Of a stretch of DNA of 64,000 bases, positions 9,713-19,815 are shown in pieces. The translations under genes and the position numbers were made by a program. Origin of the DNA: Oegoconia quadripuncta (Eukaryota > Arthropoda > Insecta > Lepidoptera > Autostichidae); assembly GCA_949316235.1 (NCBI GenBank), contig OX438744.1, forward strand, positions 40,219,278 to 40,283,277, read 5' to 3'. The notes beneath the pieces are model-generated. The model searched no databases. It was given only the letters and a program-made list of their open reading frames with translations, and was not told the origin of the DNA. How positions within the stretch are numbered: position 1 is the first letter of the stretch; the number at the start of each line of letters is the position of its first letter.

Positions 9713-10334
9713 ACAAAAACGAGCCGTTCGCGCAATTTATCAATTGAAACCTGCAGTGTCACTTAGCGATAGGTTTAAAGTGTATAACATTCTAACCTTT
9801 TCGTCACAGTACATTTTTTGAAAATCTAATGTATGTCAAAAAAATATAGCATCATTTAGGAAAAATAGTGATAAACATGATGTCAATACAAGAAATAAAG
9901 ATAAACTTGCAGGTCACATAAGTCGCCTCCGCAAAGTCAGTAATTCATTCAAAGGGTTATGTATACGCTTTTTCAATAAGGTCCCAGTTGATATACAAAA
10001 TCTTCCTCTCGATAAATTTAAAGATACTATAAACCAGAAACTTATTAACAAAGCATATTATAAAATATCAGACTATTTAGATGATAATCATCCCTGAACA
10101 TAATCAGATTGTTCGCATGCCAGGCTATTTCACGATTAATAATGAAATATAAAAACCTTTATGTAAAATCAAAACCTGATTTTAAAAGAGCAACCCTTCG
10201 AGTTTCTTGCTTGTTCTTCTCAGGGGAAAATTGCATTTTGAACAAGCAGTAGCTTAAAAAATGTAAAATTGACTATTTTAAGTGTACTCTGTGTACATAC
10301 AAAATAAAGCATTTTTGACTTTGACTTTGACTTT
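9713..10334 (+). pseudogene. LINE-A 3' part with RT C-terminus
   Basis: The decayed frame reads KRAVRAIYQLKPAVSLSDRF, then after a stop KDKLAGHISRLRKVSNSFKG and LCIRFFNKVPVDIQNLP, ending SDYLDDNHP. These are typical C-terminal blocks of insect non-LTR reverse transcriptases. The 3' UTR carries 'gaacaagcagtagctt' and ends in a repeated TTTGAC tail. It is 5' truncated, with at least one stop near 9825. Confidence 0.8.
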
Positions 10335-10369
10335 AATAATGTTTTATTCTCACTCCAATCCCCACAAAC

Positions 10370-10418
10370 ACAATATCCGAATTCGATCATATATTATATG
10401 ATCGAATTCGGCTATTGT
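10370..10418. repeat. 49-bp near-perfect palindrome
   Basis: CCGAATTCGATCATATA at 10377-10393 and its exact complement at 10395-10411 share a single T centre. The match extends outward as ACAATA/TATTGT with one mismatch. It is likely a cruciform former and lies 35 bp after the LINE-A tail. Confidence 0.8.
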
Positions 10419-11396
10419 TCCTAGTGGAAAGTTGTTCGTAATTAAGAGTGGAGTTAACAGGAATTACGCGAATTAAATTTCACCCTGTATATGACTTATT
10501 GCAAGTCTGTGGTATGTCACAGCTGATTTTTCTTCCCAATTGCCGAGGTGACCTATACAGAGTGAAATATGTATATTATGTCGTAGATAGCGATAAATTA
10601 GCGATATAATTCATTATTCAAACGGTCAAATGACTATCATAATACGCGGTTGATGGGAAGTAAACCTGGTGGCGCTAGTATCGCCGGAAATGGCGCGGTG
10701 ACGACGTTAAGAATTATATTAGGCCTTCACATCGAAATCACACTTTGCTACGAGCTTTCAAAGGAGTCGGATCTCCACTGAACACATCTACGACTGTAAG
10801 CGATTTTATTACCATTATCAACGACGCTTGGAAGAATCCGGTGAGTCGTTAGCTAATAAGAAGTTGATCATAGGATTTGAGCAAGGAGGAATTAAATATC
10901 CGGTCCAGTTGAATTCCACAGACTGCACGTTGTATGGCATGAGAGACGTGCAAATGTTTACTATTCACTAGTAAGCATCGCAGGTTTCATGATCATAATC
11001 GAATTGTCGATTCGCCTATAGTAGCTTGCAATAATGTCGCCATTGCCCGAGCAACCCTTTACCACGCGACTGGCACCGTCTCGGCCTCTAGCAACGCCCA
11101 CCCGAACCCATCTACAACGACATATAGATAGTTCGTAAAGCAAGTCGATGTAGCAATCCGAACAAAGACTGATGTCACACGGTATTCAGCTAAATTCTCA
11201 ATAAATCACCACACTTCCTGGACCCGCTGAATGGAATGTAATAGGAAAAAAATAGATCTATTATCTGATAATGTGGAGCAATCTAAGTTACGAAACTATA
11301 TTACCTATGTTTTACTTAAAACACAAACGGCCGAATTGAATACATTCTGCTTTTAAGTCGGTTAAAAAGTACAATTTCTCGTGATACATTATCTAA
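10419..11396. other. Unassigned stretch
   Basis: A small inverted pair ('ttcaccctgtata' at about 10486 and 'tatacagagtgaaa' at about 10552) could be a tiny MITE. The rest (10570-11396) shows no repeat I recognise and no convincing ORF, although it is less AT-rich than its surroundings. Confidence 0.3.
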
Positions 11397-11450
11397 TCTA
11401 ACTAATATTATAAATGCGGAAGTTTGGTTGTTTGTTGCTCTATCACGGCG

Positions 11451-11880
11451 ATGGCGGAGTATCTATCTATCTAAAACAACATTGGGTTTACGATTCGGAG
11501 GTCACGGGTTCGATCCCCAGCGGTGTACATGGTTAATGTGCGATGTAGTTAAAAAAAAAAATAACATGTTGACTTTCAATAAGTGATATTTTTGTATCCT
11601 ACATTGAATAAAATATTTTTGATTTTGATTTTGATTTTAAGTATTCGGTTTGGTTGGTGGTAGGGCATTTTAAAATGTCCGCCTGGCTAGGTACATCTAA
11701 ATCTGCCGCCAAACAGCAGTGTTAATAGCATTGTTGTGTTCCGGTTGTCAGAGATAAGATAGCCAGTCCCCCAAATGTGTTGGGGTTTCCGGGTCAGTAC
11801 GCTTCCACCTTCGTCGTCAACTTCACTTAACATCAGGTGTGATTGAGGTCAAGTGCGAACCCGTTGTGCATAAAAAAAAA
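11451..11880 (+). mobile_element. S3 SINE inside Helitron-like element
   Basis: Head 'acaacattgggtttacgatt', 'gggttcgatccccagcg' (B box), body 'ggcattttaaaatgtccgcc' and tail 'gaacccgttgtgcat' plus A-run. It is interrupted at 11536-11638. Confidence 0.75.
11536..11638 (+). mobile_element. LINE 3' tail inside S3
   Basis: This 100-bp insert ends in a repeated ATTTTG tail ('tttttgattttgattttgat'). The S3 text 'tacatg...tta' continues on the other side as 'aagtattcgg'. It is the innermost layer of a three-level nest. Confidence 0.65.
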
Positions 11881-12239
11881 ACGGATGGACCTGTTTGGAT
11901 GAAATTTGGTATGCTTAGGTAGAATATGTCCTGGATTAAGACTTATATTTTTATCCCGATAAAGTGAGTAGTTTCCATGGGATAAGATATTAGATATATC
12001 CGCGATAAACCTATTCTACGCAGACGAAGTCGCGGGCGGAAATATGGTGACTAATAAAAAAGAGGCTTAACTTAGCTTTTGGCAATTTCAAAAAACTGTG
12101 CTAAAATAGTGCCTAAAAGAAAAAGAATGCGCCATATTTCGATGTCTTTGTGAAAAAGGGTAGCTGAGATGACGGACATTTGTAGACCGGACGAAAAAAA
12201 TTAAATCGGGGAATTTTGTCCTCGAGATTGGAATAATAA

Positions 12240-12447
12240 ATAAATTAATATCTTTGCACATCCACACAGCGCCATCTAAGTCCACCATAAGCAACTAAGG
12301 CTTGTGTTATGGGTATCAGATGGTTGATATACTACATAAATACATATTTTTTTGTAAATAAATACATATATATATAAATAAAAAACATCCATAACTCGGG
12401 TACACATATCTCCTACAAACATATGCCCTAGCGGGATTCGAACCAGA
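12240..12447 (-). mobile_element. S1 SINE, minus, head truncated
   Basis: From the 3' end ('cacacagcgccatctaagtc') through 'ggtatcagatggttgatata' to the B-box complement 'gggattcgaacc', then lost. Several body positions differ from other copies. Confidence 0.75.
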
Positions 12448-12736
12448 ACAGCAATGTATGGTATTCTATACAATAACACACATGGAGAACAAAAACGTGC
12501 GGCGGACAAAAGTCCTTCGTCTGCGCTGCCCCTTATCACAAAGATATCAATCAATCATTTATTTATTTGTGATACACAGGTGTACAGTTTGTTATGATAC
12601 ATTAACTTATAAATATGATCGCTGTGATCAGCCAAATTGGCATACAATTAAGGGAGTTATGATAAAATAGTCGTGAAATTTAATAAACAGCAAAATAAAT
12701 TATGTCAGCTGAACATTAACAGTAACATAGTATGAA

Positions 12737-13112
12737 TTAATATTGTAACGTGACGGTATTGCGTCTCGTTGGTGATTTTAGTTAGTAATCTTTTTGTTCT
12801 TTTTCCTTTTCGTTTCTCTATATTTAAATTCAAATTCCTATTTCGAACTCAGACGGTCGAACAAAACAACGTCATTATATTTTCAATAGTTCTAAAGCTC
12901 GGACGTTTCTGTCAAACTTATTATATTATAACCCTATTGTATTATATTTCCGCTGAGTGCGCTGGAGCTATCGCATTTCTTATATTCATTCTTATATTCA
13001 TTATCATTTGTAAAGGCATTGTTTTGTAAAGGCAAACGAAAAGGAAAAAGAACAAAAAGATTATTAACTAAAATCACCAACGAGACGCAATACCGTCACG
13101 TTACAATATTAA
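12737..13112. mobile_element. 368-bp MITE flanked by TTAA
   Basis: Terminal inverted repeats of 75 bp (12741-12815 and 13034-13108) differ at one position. Ends read TATTGTAACGTGACGG. TTAA lies directly outside on both sides (12737-12740, 13109-13112), the target used by piggyBac-type transposases. There is no coding capacity. The near-identity of the arms suggests recent movement or conversion. Confidence 0.8.
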
Positions 13113-13184
13113 ACAATTCTTGTGCGCATATGTTACATTTGTGGTAACTGGTGACTGAAAAGTGTCATCGTTGCTATAGCCAGT

Positions 13185-13366
13185 CATCATCTCAGCCCGT
13201 AAATATCCCACTGCAGGGATATAGGCCTCCCCTCGTATAATGAAGGAGTATGGGCCATAGTCCACCACGCTGGCCCATTGCGGGTTGGGGACTTTACATG
13301 CCTTCGAATTTTTATTTCTCAGGCATGCAGGTTTCCTCACGATGTTTTCCTTCGTCTTTTAAAATC
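13185..13366 (+). repeat. U1 repeat copy
   Basis: 'catcatctcagcccgtaaat', 'cccactgcagggatatagg', 'tggcccattgcgggttgggg' and 'ggtttcctcacgatgttttc' define U1. A separate piece 'gagaccgcgtcttaaccact' at 13848-13880 matches the 3' end of the U1 copy at 41297, so the GPRGK repeat may sit inside this U1 copy. Confidence 0.65.
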
Positions 13367-13412
13367 AGTCGGACACATGCACATAAGTAATTAAATGGGT
13401 TATTTAATTACA

Positions 13413-13700
13413 TAAAAACAGTAACAAATAAAGAGATGGAATTTAAATATAAACTAGAACAAATGTAAAAAATTGGGGCCGCGAGGCAAGGTACCCAAAA
13501 CGCTGGCGGCGTTTCCTCGTTGTATGCAGATACTTAAGCGTTGGGCGAGGAAACAACCAGCTCTCGGGTCACCAGTGACATCGACTAAGCGCCTTGAAAT
13601 ATCAAAGAAACATTTAAGAGCGCCCGGCCCCCAAGGACCTAAAGTTTCGACTCCGAAAGCTACGAAAATATATTCGGAACCGATGTCTCTATATTTGTTA
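13413..13700 (+). repeat. GPRGK repeat with conserved ORF, copy 2
   Basis: The plus-strand frame starting at 13473 encodes MGPRGKVPKTLAAFPRC and on to SEPMSLYL, with only a few substitutions compared with copy 1 at 4881-5167. After codon 76 it runs into unrelated DNA (to 13763). The boundaries of both copies agree: 'taaaaacagtaacaaataaa' upstream and 'gatgtctctatatttgt' downstream. The protein is not recognised. Confidence 0.55.
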
Positions 13701-13997
13701 ATTTTGATGTTTTCCGCCGTCTCGGCGGCTGCAACTGACCTCCTTGAGGTTCCTTGGAGGTGAGACGGGGCGAGAAATTAAATTATATTTAAAAACTCAT
13801 TAGTAGGTACATGGCCTGCAAGTTGAAACTCAGACCTCCCAAATTGGGAGACCGCGTCTTAACCACTGAGCCACCGACACTCCTTATAGCTAGTATTGAG
13901 AAATAATTATGATAATAAGTTAAATTAATTATATGATGTGAATGATGTGAAAAAAAATAGCTTATTTTAATCCAGCTTCTAATCTGTCTACCAACCA

Positions 13998-14097
13998 AGT
14001 TTCATCCAAACCCGTTCAGCCATTTGGGCGTGTGGAGGTGACAAACATACACACACAAACTTTCGCGGTTATATGATATTAATTATATTAGTTAGGA
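13998..14097 (-). mobile_element. Helitron-like fragment
   Basis: 'tttcatccaaacccgttcag', 'actttcgcggttatatga' and 'attatattagttagga' are the 5' half of the Helitron-like family read on the minus strand. Confidence 0.55.
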
Positions 14098-14247
14098 TTA
14101 AGATATTATGACAAATCTTAATCTAAATTACATTTTATGTACCGATATCACGTAAATTATCAAAATATAACCATAATTTTATTTATGTCATCGTATTTCA
14201 ATATGTAAATAATATATGTATACTTCAATATCCGTTGTATGTATTGT

Positions 14248-14271
14248 TTTTATTTATTTATTTATTTATTT
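14248..14271. repeat. (TTTA)n microsatellite
   Basis: Six tandem TTTA units just left of the TATA-flanked MITE. Confidence 0.8.
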
Positions 14272-14283
14272 GTATATTATATA

Positions 14284-14990
14284 CAGGGTGTAATCGTTAA
14301 GTGTGCACAGGCGATTATTCCGTAACTATTATAGATATCAAAAAACTTTAAACTGATATCGAAAGTACTTTACCTAATGAGTAAAATGACATTAATAACT
14401 TTTTAAAAATAAAACGAGAAATTTCCAAAAAAATTATATTAAACACTCCCATACATTTTATTTCTTAGTAAGTACAAAATTTTGTACCTATTCAAAGCAG
14501 ATGTTCGAAGTGACGTCGCGCAATAAATTGGCGGGAACGAGAATCCACGATAAAGAATTTGAATTTAGAACGAACACCAAATAGTATCTTTTTTTTTTGT
14601 TTTTATTTAGTATGTTGCTTTTCAGCCAGTTCAAATCAATGCGATATTGAAACAAGGTTTATTATTAATTTGAAGTGGTAAGATAATTAACCTACACGTG
14701 TATCTACCTGAAATTCATCACTATCATAATACATAATTATAAAATGATAAGGGTAAAATGAGTTGATACTATTCCACTTAAAGTAAGGAAACTAAAATCT
14801 CTACTATCTCATGCTAAATGTATGGGAGTGTTTAATGTAATTTTTTTGGATATTTCTCGTTTTATTTTTAAAAAGTTATTAATGTCATTTTACTCATTAG
14901 GTAAAGTATTTTCGATATCAGTTTAAATTCCTTTGATATCTATAATAGTTACGGAATAATCGCCTGTGCACACTTAACGATTACACACTG
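14284..14990. mobile_element. 707-bp MITE with 175-bp arms, TATA duplication
   Basis: It starts CAGGGTGTAATCGTTAAGTG and ends CACTTAACGATTACACACTG. Arms 14284-14459 and 14816-14990 are inverted copies with few differences. TATA flanks both ends (14280-14283 and 14991-14994). The 355-bp centre has no ORF. The class is unknown, and arms this long are unusual for a MITE. Confidence 0.75.
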
Positions 14991-15059
14991 TATACTCATC
15001 TTGATTTGTATAATTGCAGCCTACTTTCTACAAAGCTTTGTAATATCGGATGTTTCTCT

Positions 15060-15185
15060 CAAAAAACAAATTATCTGTATTATTTAAGTAGTGGATAACT
15101 GTTTTGGTTGTTTGAGAAGTAACTATTTGTTGTAAATTAATGTAATGTTAGCTGTTGTTATCCCAAATAAAATAAAATAAAACAA
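15060..15185 (+). mobile_element. LINE 3' end with (AAATA)n tail
   Basis: 'gttagctgttgttatcccaa' followed by 'ataaaataaaataaaac' resembles, in opposite orientation, the (TTTTA)n region at 27820. It is a 5'-truncated retroelement tail. Confidence 0.45.
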
Positions 15186-15648
15186 TAATATTGGCGAACG
15201 AAATTTTTTTTACATCGTACGACGGCTGACATGATCCCACAATCTGTTTGATGTAGAGGTCAGGAATCCCGTCTGCCATAGACACGTTGGGTCCATCCGT
15301 TCCTCGATCAGCTCCAGCTTTTTTCTCTCGTATATCCAAGACTGTACCTGGTGGGCGGAAGCGGTCAATGTTCAAATACTGTCTCTTATTGGACGTTCTA
15401 GCATTGACGTCTGTGATTGGCTGATATTCACCGTTGAGTGCCAGTGAAACGTAGAACTTGAATGGACTCGTCGCGTTATAATAACCCATAATCGCAACGC
15501 GCCCATTCAAACCCACGTTGCATGGTATGGTATCTTGTCCTGCTATCTTTGGATGTTTGTTGGCATCTGTATATGACGTGGCCCCAATGTATATTGCAGG
15601 TGCTTTGTGTTGCTGCTCGATCCAGCTCCTCTTCCCAATCAGTCTCAA
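15148..15648 (-). CDS. Orphan 166-codon reading frame
   Basis: An open frame on the minus strand from an ATG at 15648. The body (15210-15645) has balanced base composition and varied residues (APAIYIGATSYTDANKHP, GRVAIMGYYNATSPFKFYVS, RFRPPGTVLDIREKK, IPDLYIKQIVGSCQPSYDV), unlike the AT-rich shadow frames nearby. The last 20 codons run into a LINE tail, so the natural end is probably near codon 145. A Helitron-like 5' end (TCTAATTAATATTATAAATG, 15652) lies just upstream, so this may be a captured exon. I do not recognise the family. It may be an exon fragment, a pseudogene or an element gene. Confidence 0.4.
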   Translation of the reverse strand: MRLIGKRSWIEQQHKAPAIYIGATSYTDANKHPKIAGQDTIPCNVGLNGRVAIMGYYNATSPFKFYVSLALNGEYQPITDVNARTSNKRQYLNIDRFRPPGTVLDIREKKAGADRGTDGPNVSMADGIPDLYIKQIVGSCQPSYDVKKISFANIIVLFYFIWDNNS

Positions 15649-15904
15649 TAAATCTAATTAATATTATAAATGTGAAAGTTTGGTAAACACTAGAAAGAAA
15701 AATAAACTTAATCTGTACTCAATGTGATGTGGAGATGCAGTGTGTGTGATCCTGTTGGTGCTTTCGACTCCGACATCTCCCAGACCCGAACATCTTCTGG
15801 CGCCGGCTTCTGCCAAAATTCTTCTATGGCTTCTTAATGTCATGAACTACCGGCGCCCATAAAAATAACATCGAAAAATGCTTCCATGTATCATGATTAC
15901 GTAA

Positions 15905-16565
15905 TGCGAACGCATAATCTTAATGTGCATAATGTTAATATTCATAACAATAACAAAGCATAAATTTAATAAGTATAATGTTAGTTTTCATACTCATGAA
16001 ATAAATTGTGAGAGACGCCTTGTGAAGCTAATATTGACTAACGTACATTTGTACGGCTGTAGCACACACATACTCTAGTGTATCCTGATGTTACTTTTAT
16101 GAATTGTTATAAAATATGTTTATCCAATTGCTTTGGAACTTATGGTATGTGTGTGACTGGAGATACAAATAAACGATCTATCTATCTATCTATTATACCT
16201 AGTAAGTCATTTGTTTTAAAATAAAGCTTCTATTTTTATATTATACGTTCAACCTAACATCGAAGGCATTCTCAACCTAATCAACAGTGTCGGGGTGCTC
16301 CGACCCATCTTGCTCGCTCGCCACAATATGATGAGCAAGTTTTATACAGCCTTAAATAACTATGTATGGGTACTCGGTAATATGTTATGTAAATTGATTT
16401 TATAAATATTAAAGTTGTACTAGATAATGATATGCACATTTATATTATGCAGTTTTTGTATTATGTGATTTTATTACTAGGCGGATTTAATTTTATGCGC
16501 ATTTGCGTTATGCCAAGTCTGTTATGCGGATTTATATTAGGACAATTAGATTATGCCAATTAAAG
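15905..16565 (-). mobile_element. G element copy 1 with 15-bp phased arrays
   Basis: The left array has CATAA-type motifs at about 15913, 15928, 15943, 15959, 15974 and 15989. The right array has TATGC-type motifs at about 16431, 16446, 16462, 16494, 16509, 16523 and 16552. They are inverted relative to each other around a core containing 'gtcggggtgctccgacccat'. The same element lies in opposite orientation at 42210-42780. No transposase is seen. A LINE end interrupts this copy at 16006-16216. Confidence 0.6.
16006..16216 (+). mobile_element. LINE 3' end with (ATCT)n tail in G element
   Basis: It carries 'gtatgtgtgtgactggagat', 'caaataaacgat' and then repeated ATCT. AAATAAA on both sides (15999-16005, 16219-16225) could be the target duplication. 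A similar tail ends the LINE at 31536-32541. Confidence 0.6.
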
Positions 16566-16726
16566 GACACCCACTTCGTACATATCAGCTTCATGTACCC
16601 TTTTCGTTACACGTTGTATATTAACATATTAGAGAAGTTATTATCCTTAGGATTTTAAGGAAAACACAACTATTGGTTATCCTCATTGGCACAAGGGGAA
16701 ATGTCATTAAATAATTAAGCAAATCA

Positions 16727-16810
16727 ACCGCCAACGACTACCAACCAACCGAGTACTACAGATATATCCCTCTGGAGATCGAAACCGCGACCTCCGACCC
16801 GTAAACCATA
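16727..16810 (-). mobile_element. Diverged S3 SINE head
   Basis: 'accaaccaaccgagtacta', 'ctctggagatcgaaaccgcg' and 'acctccgacccgtaaacca' match the S3 head on the minus strand with many changes. The surrounding 16566-17170 is AT-rich with no other call except a TTTA run near 16812. Confidence 0.5.
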
Positions 16811-17174
16811 TGTTTATTTATTTATTTAAACATACATTGAAAAAACATAGGACAGAAATTACAATACACAAAGGGCGAGCGTATCTCTGTAAGAGATATC
16901 TTCCAGCAAGGAAAAACCAATTTAAAGTTTTTTTATTGCACACAAAGAGCGATACTTACAAATATAGAATATTACATTAACAAAATATCACTGTTACAGG
17001 GACACAATTGACAAATGACCAAAAATTAAGATTTATAGCAATGGCTTGATTATAGGACTAGCTTATAATATAGCGGAATAATTTTATAAGACCAAAAATA
17101 TATGGTTATTACAACACAATAAATACATAATATAAAGACCTATGTACTAATATACACATTAATAAATACTTGTA

Positions 17175-17650
17175 TGTATGTATTTAAACTCAAACTCAGA
17201 GCATTTTATTTCAACGTAAGATACATGATATCATTTGTTGAATGTCAATTTGAATTTATTAGAAATAAAAATAGGGTTAAGCATTTTTCGGTCAGTCAGT
17301 GTGTCCAAGCTACCACCGCTTCGGAAAGGGAAATCATCTGTGGGAAAAGAAGCGGCGCAAGAAACCCACAGGATCATTTTCTTTTCTTTTTTATATATAT
17401 AAAAGTATACAACTAATACAATTTTATAATTTTTGGGAGCTGGGCGAAGTATACCAAGCGTTTTTGTCATTCAGGTAGTCACTAATTTTGTAATAACCTT
17501 TTTTTGTTAATGTTGTTTTGACATGGTTTTTAAATTGTTTTTCATTTAGATTAATGATATTCTCAGGTATAAGGTTATAAAAGCGCATACAGTGTCCCAT
17601 AAATTATGTATTAACTTTGCTCATAAGTTGTGCTTTATTGTGTGTAATAT
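17175..17650 (-). pseudogene. LINE-B 3' part with RT C-terminus
   Basis: The minus strand encodes MGHCMRFYNLIPENIINLNE, KTTLTKKGYYKISDYLNDK and NAWYTSPSSQKL before a stop near 17420, then a 3' UTR with 'cgcttcggaaagggaa' in complement. It is related to LINE-A in its C-terminus but has a different UTR. The second copy is at 49335-50330. Confidence 0.75.
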
Positions 17651-17787
17651 CTATATATGTCTTATGAAATATTAAAATTATGGCTGGCTTCTATTTCGCT
17701 CAGAGGCTAAGTCCAGCTGTCCAAAGAGGAAACGCACTTAGCCTCTTGGGCACCCTTCCGTTTCAGCAAGATCTGGGACAAATTTTT

Positions 17788-18057
17788 GACGACTTGTTTG
17801 GTCTAACGGTTAGAAACTCTGCTGCTATACCAAAAGGTTGCGGGTTCGAATCCCGCTAGGGGCATATGTTTGTATGATGAATACAGACATGTGTTCCCGA
17901 GTTATGGATGTTTTTCATTTATATATGTATTTATTTACAAAAAAAAATGTATTTGTGTAGTTTATCAACCATCTGGTATCTATAATACAAGCCTAGTTGC
18001 TTAGTGTGGAGCTAGATGGCGCTGTGTGTATGTGCAAAAATATTTATTATTATCATT
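17788..18057 (+). mobile_element. S1 SINE, complete
   Basis: Head 'gacgacttgtttggtctaac', B box 'gcgggttcgaatcccgct', body and 3' end 'agatggcgctgtgtgtatg'. The A box has drifted (GGTCTAACGG). Confidence 0.8.
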
Positions 18058-18420
18058 TGTAAAAATGTGTTTTATATATTTATTATTTTTTAATTTGTAA
18101 ATGTGTATTCACTATTTCGTTTTTGTAAATATGTACAAAATTCTTTGTGTATATATTAAATACTTGTTGTTTACATTCTTATACAAAATATAAGAAAAAG
18201 AACTCCCAAATCCTAACCATCAAGATAATCTAGCCCCTCAGGCACTCAATCTTGTGCAGCATAATGTAGCAATGACAGTCGTTGATAAGCTCCATCATAA
18301 TCCCTCTAAATGGGATGACGATATATAAAAGCATCATAAAGCGATCCAGTAGATACGGTTCCGGGTTCCCGATCGTAAAACGGGAAGGCTTTAGAAAAAA
18401 AAATGCGTAAACAGGCAATA

Positions 18421-18842
18421 TATTGGGTCCTTACCTATGAAATTGGCGTTTTGTATAAAAAAAAATATTATGACTGTTTTCTCCATACAAACATTTTTGA
18501 TTTTTTTTGGGAACGGCAAATTCAAATTTAGCTAAACTTTGTATGTATTATCGGATAACATTAAGTTAAGTATAGGCAGCATTAATTTTTAAAAGTAACC
18601 GCTTTATAAAAGTTTCGGCGAATCTAAGAAATGATTATGGGAAGCACATGAAAAGAGCTCTGTTAAAATTTTTTTTTATTATGTGATTGAGCCCAGAAAT
18701 TAAAAAATATTTCACGTGAAACCTTGAAATAATATTCAATTTTCCAAATAAAAAACAAATTTGGATATAGCTTTGAAAATCGCAGGAATTGGTACATGTG
18801 ATTAACGAAGAAAAAAAACTCCAATTTCATAGAACCAATAAT
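18421..18842 (+). mobile_element. M1 mariner-type MITE, full length
   Basis: It begins TTGGGTCCTTACCTATGAAA and ends with the partly deleted complement 'ccaatttcatagaaccaa', flanked by TA. The interior has no ORF. Its 3' terminal 60 bp correspond to the end of the mariner relic at 24640-24850, which suggests the source transposase. An (AT)n microsatellite follows at 18889-18914. Confidence 0.8.
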
Positions 18843-18883
18843 TATACAAAGGGTTTTCATTTCAGTGCCGTGTGGTTTAAATA

Positions 18884-18914
<31 letters not shown>

Positions 18915-19061
18915 AGTATAGGTATTTAGTTATAAAACCTACAATATTAAATTGAAGTTACCACTGTGAAATTCATTGCGTTGTAGAAGATGCTAAGATC
19001 TGTTAAAACAATTTTCTAAAAAACTAATCAATGGCTACTTTATATTTCCTAAAAATTGTTT

Positions 19062-19356
19062 TTTTTTTTATACACTACGTGTTAGCATTTGACCTCGATC
19101 ACACCTGATGTTAAGTAAAGATAAGGCCGAAGGTGGAAGCGTACTGACCGGTAAACCCCCATATTTGGGGAATTGGCTATTTTAACTCTATTGCTATTTG
19201 ACGGGAGATTTAGATAAGATGGTGGTAGCTAACCAGGCGGACATTTAAAATGCCATACCACCAATCAAGCCGAGTACTATACATGGACCCCCCTGGGTAA
19301 TCGAACCCGCGACCTCCGAATCGTAAACTCAATATTGTTTACACTGAGCCACGGAG
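19062..19356 (-). mobile_element. S3 SINE, complete
   Basis: T-run, 'tgacctcgatcacacctgat', 'caggcggacatttaaaatgc', B-box complement 'taatcgaacccgcgacctcc' and 'cactgagccacggagg'. Confidence 0.8.
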
Positions 19357-19385
19357 GCAGTTAAATGGTTGCGGCTCGTAAAAAG

Positions 19386-19592
19386 AACCAACCCATCCCT
19401 TCCCGTGGATGTCGTACAAGGTGACTAAGGGTTTTTCACCGCAAAAAACTCACCCCTGTCACGAGTGCATTTCTGTATATCTCGTAACGTGAACAGTGGA
19501 TGTTGTTTCAAGCAATAAAATTTTAAATATTTGAAATACCCAAATAGTAATGTTTGGGATATCTCTGACCACCTTCAAACTTCAACCTTCAA
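19386..19592 (-). repeat. U2 repeat copy
   Basis: Minus copy of U2: 'cacccctgtcacgagtgcat', 'gtggatgttgtttcaagc' and 'gtttgggatatctctgacca' correspond to complements of the plus copies at 53737 and 57878. Confidence 0.6.
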
Positions 19593-19815
19593 GCTTTTAG
19601 TTCAACGTAAGATCTTTTTTTTTTATGCACGACGGGTTCGTATTCGTAACGTAACTTTCGTAAGATATGATATATGACGTTATCAGAGTAAAGACCTAAT
19701 TGTCGATATGGACTCATGAATCTTTCCAAAATTTACATTAATTTATCTAACGAAACGAGTATAAATCTTCTATGTAGGTCTTATAGATATATTTTTTTTA
19801 ATTATTGAAACGTAA

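Larger units (their letters stand above)
11397..12041 (+). mobile_element. Helitron-like element split by S3
   Basis: The 5' end 'tctaactaatattataaatg' and 'ctatcacggcga' stop near 11450. The element resumes at 11881 with 'acggatggacctg', 'tatcccgataaagtgag' and 'gacgaagtcgcgggcgga'. The terminal CTAG is lost. The interruption is an S3 SINE that is itself interrupted. Confidence 0.65.

Noticed and set aside
10481..10567. Tiny MITE between 'ttcaccctgtata' and 'tatacagagtgaaa'
   Set aside because: Only about 14 bp of imperfect match and no target duplication or second copy seen; kept as a note only.
12769..13029. 86-codon frame inside the TTAA MITE
   Set aside because: It covers one arm and the AT-rich centre and is dominated by Phe/Ile; a shadow of composition.
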